The translations under genes were made by a program, and so were the position numbers. From contig JAQFVV010012396.1 in NCBI GenBank assembly GCA_028023455.1, positions 7,046,085 to 7,110,084 on the forward strand: a DNA stretch of 64,000 nt, in the 5' to 3' direction. Positions 58,937 to 64,000 of this stretch are shown here, piece after piece. Source of the DNA: Epiperipatus broadwayi. Its lineage: Eukaryota > Onychophora > Udeonychophora > Euonychophora > Peripatidae. Under the pieces are notes generated by a model, which saw nothing but the letters and a program-made list of their open reading frames with translations, was not told the DNA's origin and made no database searches. Positions within the stretch are counted from its first letter, which is position 1. Each line of letters begins with the position of its first letter.

Positions 58937-61900
58937 ATATATATATAAAGTTGAAAAGAAAAATAGAATTAAACACAGTCAAAAAAATTTTGTGGATATT
59001 TTCTATATTACACAGGCAGTTCAGGATTAAATAATTTTGAATTAAAAAATTATTATAAATTAAACACTTAAAAAAGTCTATTTAATATTTTATTAATTCT
59101 GATTTTCAAAGCAAAACAAGTATGTTACAGTAAATATATTGGTAATTATAAAATTCCACTATTTTGATTAGATTAAATTTTTTAAACATTTAAGCTTGTA
59201 TAACTATTTTAATCATACAAAGTTGTTCTAGAAAGTATGGTAAATTGAAAAGAGTCATTAACTTTTTTCAATCAGGATAAAGAAAACTTGCTTTTAATTA
59301 TTTTTTGATTTCACCCTGATTATAAAAAGCTTCGAAAGAAATTAGGGGGAGTTTTATAAAGTTCTACAGATTACAGAGAGTTGCTATGAAGATATACCTG
59401 AAGGCAGGAAAGTACAAGTCCAGCTGCTGCTATTAGTTATGGTGGTAGAGTTTGGATTCACATGGAGGCAAGTTCCAGCATTTATTGCTTCATAGCCCAT
59501 ACGCATGTATGTATTAGACAACATAGAGACTGTAGGGAGCTCACTGCATCCAACAGTTAACATATTATATCTTTCCCAAAGATTACAATAAGCCAGTCTA
59601 CTGTTTAGAAGGGACCAGCTTACCCAGAAAGTGAAGAATTATTTTATATGTATACTGTTTTATCTATATGCAAAGAGGCACATATAAAGGTGCTGCATCA
59701 TATATATATAAAGTACAGCTGGTGAGTAGTGTTAAATATGTTGAGAATGATATTTTAAATAATTCATTGAAAATGATATTAAAAATCTCTAATTTTAAAA
59801 TTAAAATAAGTAAATAAATTTTGCTTGAAATATAAGTCTAAAAGCAAAAGTTTGATTCATGGACAGTTTTATTTTGATAAAAAAAAAAGTAAACTCCAAA
59901 AATCTTTCTAGATTGGGAAACAAAAGAACTTGCTGGAGGATTTTTTAAAGAAATTTACAATTAATTATGAGTAATATGTTAAAAAGAAAATTTTTATGAA
60001 GGATTGTCAAGAATGTAATATTACTTTTTATTTAAAAAAAAAGAATTTTTTTTACCAATAGAAATAATGAATTAATAGTTTTAATTCATACTATTAATTT
60101 TTTTGTATACAAACATACATGTGTTTTTATGTATTATTAAAAATGAATTGAATGTTTTTATAAATCTATGACAATTTCAACATATTAATTTAAATTATGC
60201 AGCACATCTGAGATATGTGAATTTTATGTATATTTTTCAACATGGAATTAATTGTGAAATGATATTATTAATAAGTTTATTATTTTGACAAATTAAAATA
60301 TATGATATAAACATCAGTGTGTGCATACATTTCTATGTATATATGTTAAATCAGTCATTAATTACACATTATAAAAATGAATTTTATTTATAGGTTTATG
60401 ACAATTTGAATATGTGCATAAATTATTATGCCATATGTCTGAGTGCTTATATATAAGTGTTTTATCTAAACCTATTGAAACATATTTGATTTCTTTTCAT
60501 ATTAATCAAAATCAGAAAGTTCGGCAGATCTTTATTTCATTTTTATTGTTATTAATAAATTTATATTTTATTGTTAACTTTATTCCAGTGCATTTACTCA
60601 ATCATAAAATAGATTTAAAATATATATTTGTATTACATCTTCTGTTCACAGTGACCATTATAGAGATTTTGCTCTCTGAATTGGATTCATGCATAATAGT
60701 CTGTTATATAAAAGAGATTTATATTTGGTGTTTATGGACATCCAGTTGATGTTCCTGATTGGAGCAAAGGATATATTTTTTGCTGATTGGAGCAAAGGAG
60801 ATATTTTTTGAAGTCTTACATTACATTTCATTTTATTTATTATTTCTTTAGAAATTTAGTTTATAGTTGACCAGTACATTAATGGTACTAAGGAGCTAGA
60901 GCATTGATGATGATCAGCATGTTTTAGTATCCTAATTGTTTTTTGTTATATATTCTGATGGATTAGCACTTAAGTTTGTACATCCAAATTATTGTTTAAA
61001 TAATCTATCCCAAACTAGCAAGGGGTAAATAATTTGCCTGGTCTATAGTAGACCCATTTCAAATCCAGTCACAAGATTGACTGTTTTTTTTTTTTTTTAT
61101 TAGTCTTGATGATGAATTAGTATTATTATTACTCTATGATTCTGGTGAACTTATAGTTAGTTCTGTGCTGATCTCTCGGGCTCATTTCTCATTGTTTATA
61201 TTCATATTTTGTGCAAATTTAAATTTTATATTGACTTGGAGTTGATGATAATAAATGCCATCACTCCAGGTTCACCCCTTATTGTACATATCATTACAAT
61301 ATATTACTATAATTTTTTTTCACAAACACACACAAATTATTTTAATTGAAATAATTGTATATATTGAAAATGCTGCATATCTTTTTAAGAAAATCAAAAA
61401 ATAAGTATATACATCAACATGATTAATGGTCTGCAAAGTTGTACATTTGTGCAATCATATTTCCATCATTTAATTATGAGCACAGCTCTTTGACTTAATT
61501 TTTTCTTTTACTTTCTTTTTTTCAAAAGCAACTGGCAATGAAAAAACAGATTGAGATAAATGTAGCAGAATAGGAGTTATTAATTTTGGTCTTGCAAGAA
61601 ATAGTATAATTAATAAGTGAATCATTTTGGAATTCATTTCAGAAAAGGAGTTTTACTTAGCAAATGATTGTATGTTTGGGAAGATCGATTTAAGGCTGCC
61701 TTATCTAACATGAAAACTGAAGAACTTAGAATTTTAAAATAGTCTGGCTATATCTCTATGCCTATTGGATTGATCATTAAAGTGACATGTATAAAATCAA
61801 TCATAGTTATGTTAATGGTAGTATAGTGAAGCAGGTGTAGCAGTAGAAATAAGATATTTTAATTTTATTTGAAATATAAGTAAATGGGAGTGTGAACATT

Positions 61901-63245
61901 GATTGATGTGCAATTCTTAAGATTTGAAAGGGGAACATTGCTAATGTTATGTCATGATTTAAAAATTAATAGAGCTGTTCTTAGTGAAACTTCTTTTTCA
62001 GAAAAAGTAAGCTTAATTGAGCAATTAGATGTCTGCAAGTTTTTTGGGAGGGCAAATCATCAAATGAAAAGACATTGCAATATATTGTTGAATTTACTGT
62101 GAAGTCTACTTTGATATTTATTTTTTGAGTATCTAGATATATCTATGGTATTAAAAATGTTTCCGTAAAGATGACCATGATCATTTTATCAATGCTTATG
62201 TTCTTGCACATGATTCAGAAAAAGGCTTTTATTCATTTTTAGATACCATTATCATTTTGGTATTATTGAAAAGATCAATTTAGTGCCTTGGGGATTAAAT
62301 GCATAACATAGGTCTTATCTCATGGCATGAGGTTAGATCCATCTACCTTACCAATTATGGGCAATGTAAATAAGAGCTAGATGAAATTGTAATTTTTTCC
62401 TGAGTGGATAGATACCCCAGACTATTGACATTATAGATGAATGCATTAATTAACATCATTAGATTACTCATATATAAAATTTTAATTGGACTTGGGAGTT
62501 TTTATTTTAGGTAGCTAGTCCAATGCTAAACTAGTTATCCATTCAATTATTGGTTGACAAATATCACCAAGTTTTTTTTTTCATAATTCCTCCTTGGAGA
62601 ACTGTTGAAATAAGCTTACTATATAATGAAATAGTTAATACCTTTTTTTTATTACATATATGTATAATGACTTTGAGAAAGAAATCATAATATTGTTTAT
62701 GAAAAACCATACAAAATAACTAAAGTCTAGACACATCAGCAAGGGTTAAAATAGAACTAAAGATATTAATGTTGTGATGTTATGACTTATAAAGGATTAA
62801 AAATTAATGAGTTGATGTATGTATTCCTGCATCTAGGTTTAAAAGACAATATGCAGGCATGAATTGTTTCAATAACATATATGTTTGTTTATCCACAGTG
62901 TTTTTTAAATCTTTACCTGAAACAAAGAGATGGGAAGATTGGCTATTGTTAAAATTGTTCATGGTTGGATAAATTTAAAAACATTATATATATATATATT
63001 TGAAAGGTATACTCACAAGTACAGCAGAATCAAAGCATAATAGTTTGAGTATGGAGAGTGGTGCAATATTTGTGGGTAACAAGATATGTAAAAGAAATTT
63101 GGGATTTATGCAGTAACTATATTATCAAACATATGAGTCATGGAATTATTGTGTAGTGTTGAAAATCCTAAAATACACATTGAATTATTAAAAATTATAT
63201 TAAAGGGAGGCAAATTGTTTAATAATTTTATGTAATTCATGTTCA
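58937..63245. other. AT-rich stretch without a recognised gene
   Basis: No gene recognised. About 59340-59640 is less AT-rich than its surroundings and may be part of an unidentified repeat. A near-perfect tandem duplication of about 30 bp ('ctgattggagcaaagga') lies at 60752-60810. The frames at 60414-60749 and 61899-62102 have no family motif. Confidence 0.45.
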
Positions 63246-63246
63246 C

Positions 63247-63653
63247 AAATTCTCATACATTCCAAAAATAGACAAATTAAGAAAAATCTGCAATCAGTAT
63301 AACATCAGAACAGCTTTCCAGAGCTATACCAAACTATGAGGAATTCTAACATCTACAGAGCCTAAACTTGAAATGCTGAAAAGAAAAAACTGTATCTACA
63401 AAATACCAAGTGAATGTGGAAGAACATATATTGGTGAGACCAGTCGTCCTATTGAAAAGCGCTTGCAAGAACACAAACTGATGATTAGAAGAGAAAAAAA
63501 CATATGTTTAAGATAGCAGATCATATATGTCCAATGAACATACGTTTAATTGGGAAAACAAAAATATTGGATAGAGAAGAAAAGGCACAAAGAAGAAAAT
63601 TTAAAAGAAGCTGCTCACACGACAATGGCAAAAAATCTCATAAGCCAACCTAA
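63247..63653 (+). pseudogene. Penelope-like element C-terminus with GIY-YIG endonuclease (broken)
   Basis: The frame around 63301 reads F-Q-S-Y-T-K-L then a stop. From about 63376 it runs L-K-R-K-N-C-I-Y-K-I-P, then G-R-T-Y-I-G-E-T-S-R-P and K-R-L-Q-E-H-K. This is the GIY-YIG endonuclease of Penelope-like elements, with the conserved Tyr, Gly-Glu-Thr, Arg and Glu-His all present. A stop follows near 63513. The tail continues in other frames with L-I-G-K-T-K-I-L-D-R-E-E and R-R-K-F-K-R-S, the usual C-terminal end, before 'taa' at 63651. The upstream Y-I-P-K-I-D-K-L-R-K-I segment matches the linker following the RT. The RT itself is absent. Confidence 0.75.
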
Positions 63654-63689
63654 TGTGACTATACATAATATATGGAAACCACTAATCAA

Positions 63690-63930
63690 CTTTGTTCTTA
63701 GGAAAAAATAAAGAAATCATGGAGGAACCTCATAGATAAGTATATGAAATTTCTACCGACCGTTGCCTTTGACAGGATGGCTCAGTTGGTTAGTGTGTTC
63801 AGTACTCAAGAATCAAAGGGTTCAGGTTTGAATCCCACACTAGTACTATTATTTGTCAGGTCAGCAACACCTGAAGAAGAGGGGAGAATAATACCTCATG
63901 GTTTCTTTATTAAAGGCTGTTTTTGAAACC
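63690..63930 (+). repeat. Penelope terminal repeat with tRNA-like segment
   Basis: Homologous to the arms at 10.1-11.1 kb: 'cttaggaaaaa', 'aggaacc', 'atatgaaatttctac', 'gttgcctttgacag', then the tRNA-like part, then 'cagcaacacctgaagaaga'. In the tRNA-like part (63764-63845) box A is TGGCTCAGTTGG (63778-63789) and box B is GGTTTGAATCC (63825-63835). This is the best-preserved of the three copies for Pol III boxes. Here the repeat directly follows a Penelope coding end. Confidence 0.65.
63865..63900 (+). ncRNA. hammerhead-like core, third Penelope copy (incomplete)
   Basis: CAACAC (63865-63870), CTGAAGA (63871-63877), an extra A, GAGGGG, loop AGAATAATA, CCTCAT. The GAAA box is replaced by GGTTT and no stem III follows. 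Only the first half is preserved, so it should be inactive. Confidence 0.35.
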
Positions 63931-64000
63931 TGTTCCCTACGATAGACTATTTAAAAGACCATTTTACATTTTATATATTTATTTTACATATTTATTCTTT

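Overview
The window looks like non-genic DNA from a large, AT-rich animal genome. By eye roughly a quarter of the bases are G or C; I did not count. There are no bacterial-type genes, no rRNA, no convincing functional tRNA gene and no host protein-coding exon that I can support. What can be recognised is transposable elements, nearly all decayed: Penelope-like elements with GIY-YIG ends, LINEs of at least three kinds (RTE/BovB-like, CR1/Jockey-like, L1/Tx1-like), one Gypsy LTR retrotransposon, DNA transposons (two hAT, one Tigger/pogo, one mariner-like), tRNA-derived SINEs and several fold-back elements. This mixture occurs in molluscs, chelicerates, flatworms and cnidarians. I cannot name the organism.

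Layout. 0-10 kb: LINE relics (a LINE 3' tail at 0.4 kb, an endonuclease relic at 1.7 kb, an L1/Tx1-like RT relic at 5 kb) and two faint tRNA-like relics. 10-11.1 kb: a palindromic Penelope-like element whose repeated ends hold a tRNA-like box A/box B segment and a hammerhead-like core. 12-15.5 kb: two hAT elements side by side, each with its own perfect 8-bp target duplication. 22.9 kb: a SINE with a perfect 15-bp target duplication. 26.3-27.1 kb: a LINE C-terminus. 28.1-28.9 kb: a tandem-plus-inverted repeat carrying well-formed hammerhead ribozyme motifs, flanked by a perfect 13-bp duplication. 29.4-30.7 kb: a fold-back, an LTR-like segment and a MITE. 32.3-33.4 kb: SINE and LINE relics. 34.2-35.9 kb: a head-to-head Penelope pair. 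37.6-40.5 kb: an RTE-like LINE pseudogene. 42.1-43.5 kb: a Tigger element that has lost its catalytic core. 44.7-45.0 kb: a diverged second copy of the hammerhead repeat. 49.5-51.7 kb: a mariner-like element with a MITE and a large palindrome inside it. 51.8-58.9 kb: a Gypsy element on the minus strand. 63.2 kb to the end: another Penelope tail.

The most interesting item is the hammerhead-bearing repeat at 28.1-28.9 kb. Two cleavage sites 424 bp apart define a monomer, as in animal retrozymes and Penelope terminal repeats. The diverged copy at 44.7 kb keeps stem I with a compensatory A-T to T-A change next to the core. The elements do not form an operon or pathway. Their relation is one of shared mobilisation: SINEs, MITEs and hammerhead repeats need proteins from LINE, Penelope or DNA-transposon relatives, and the copies of those seen here are all broken.
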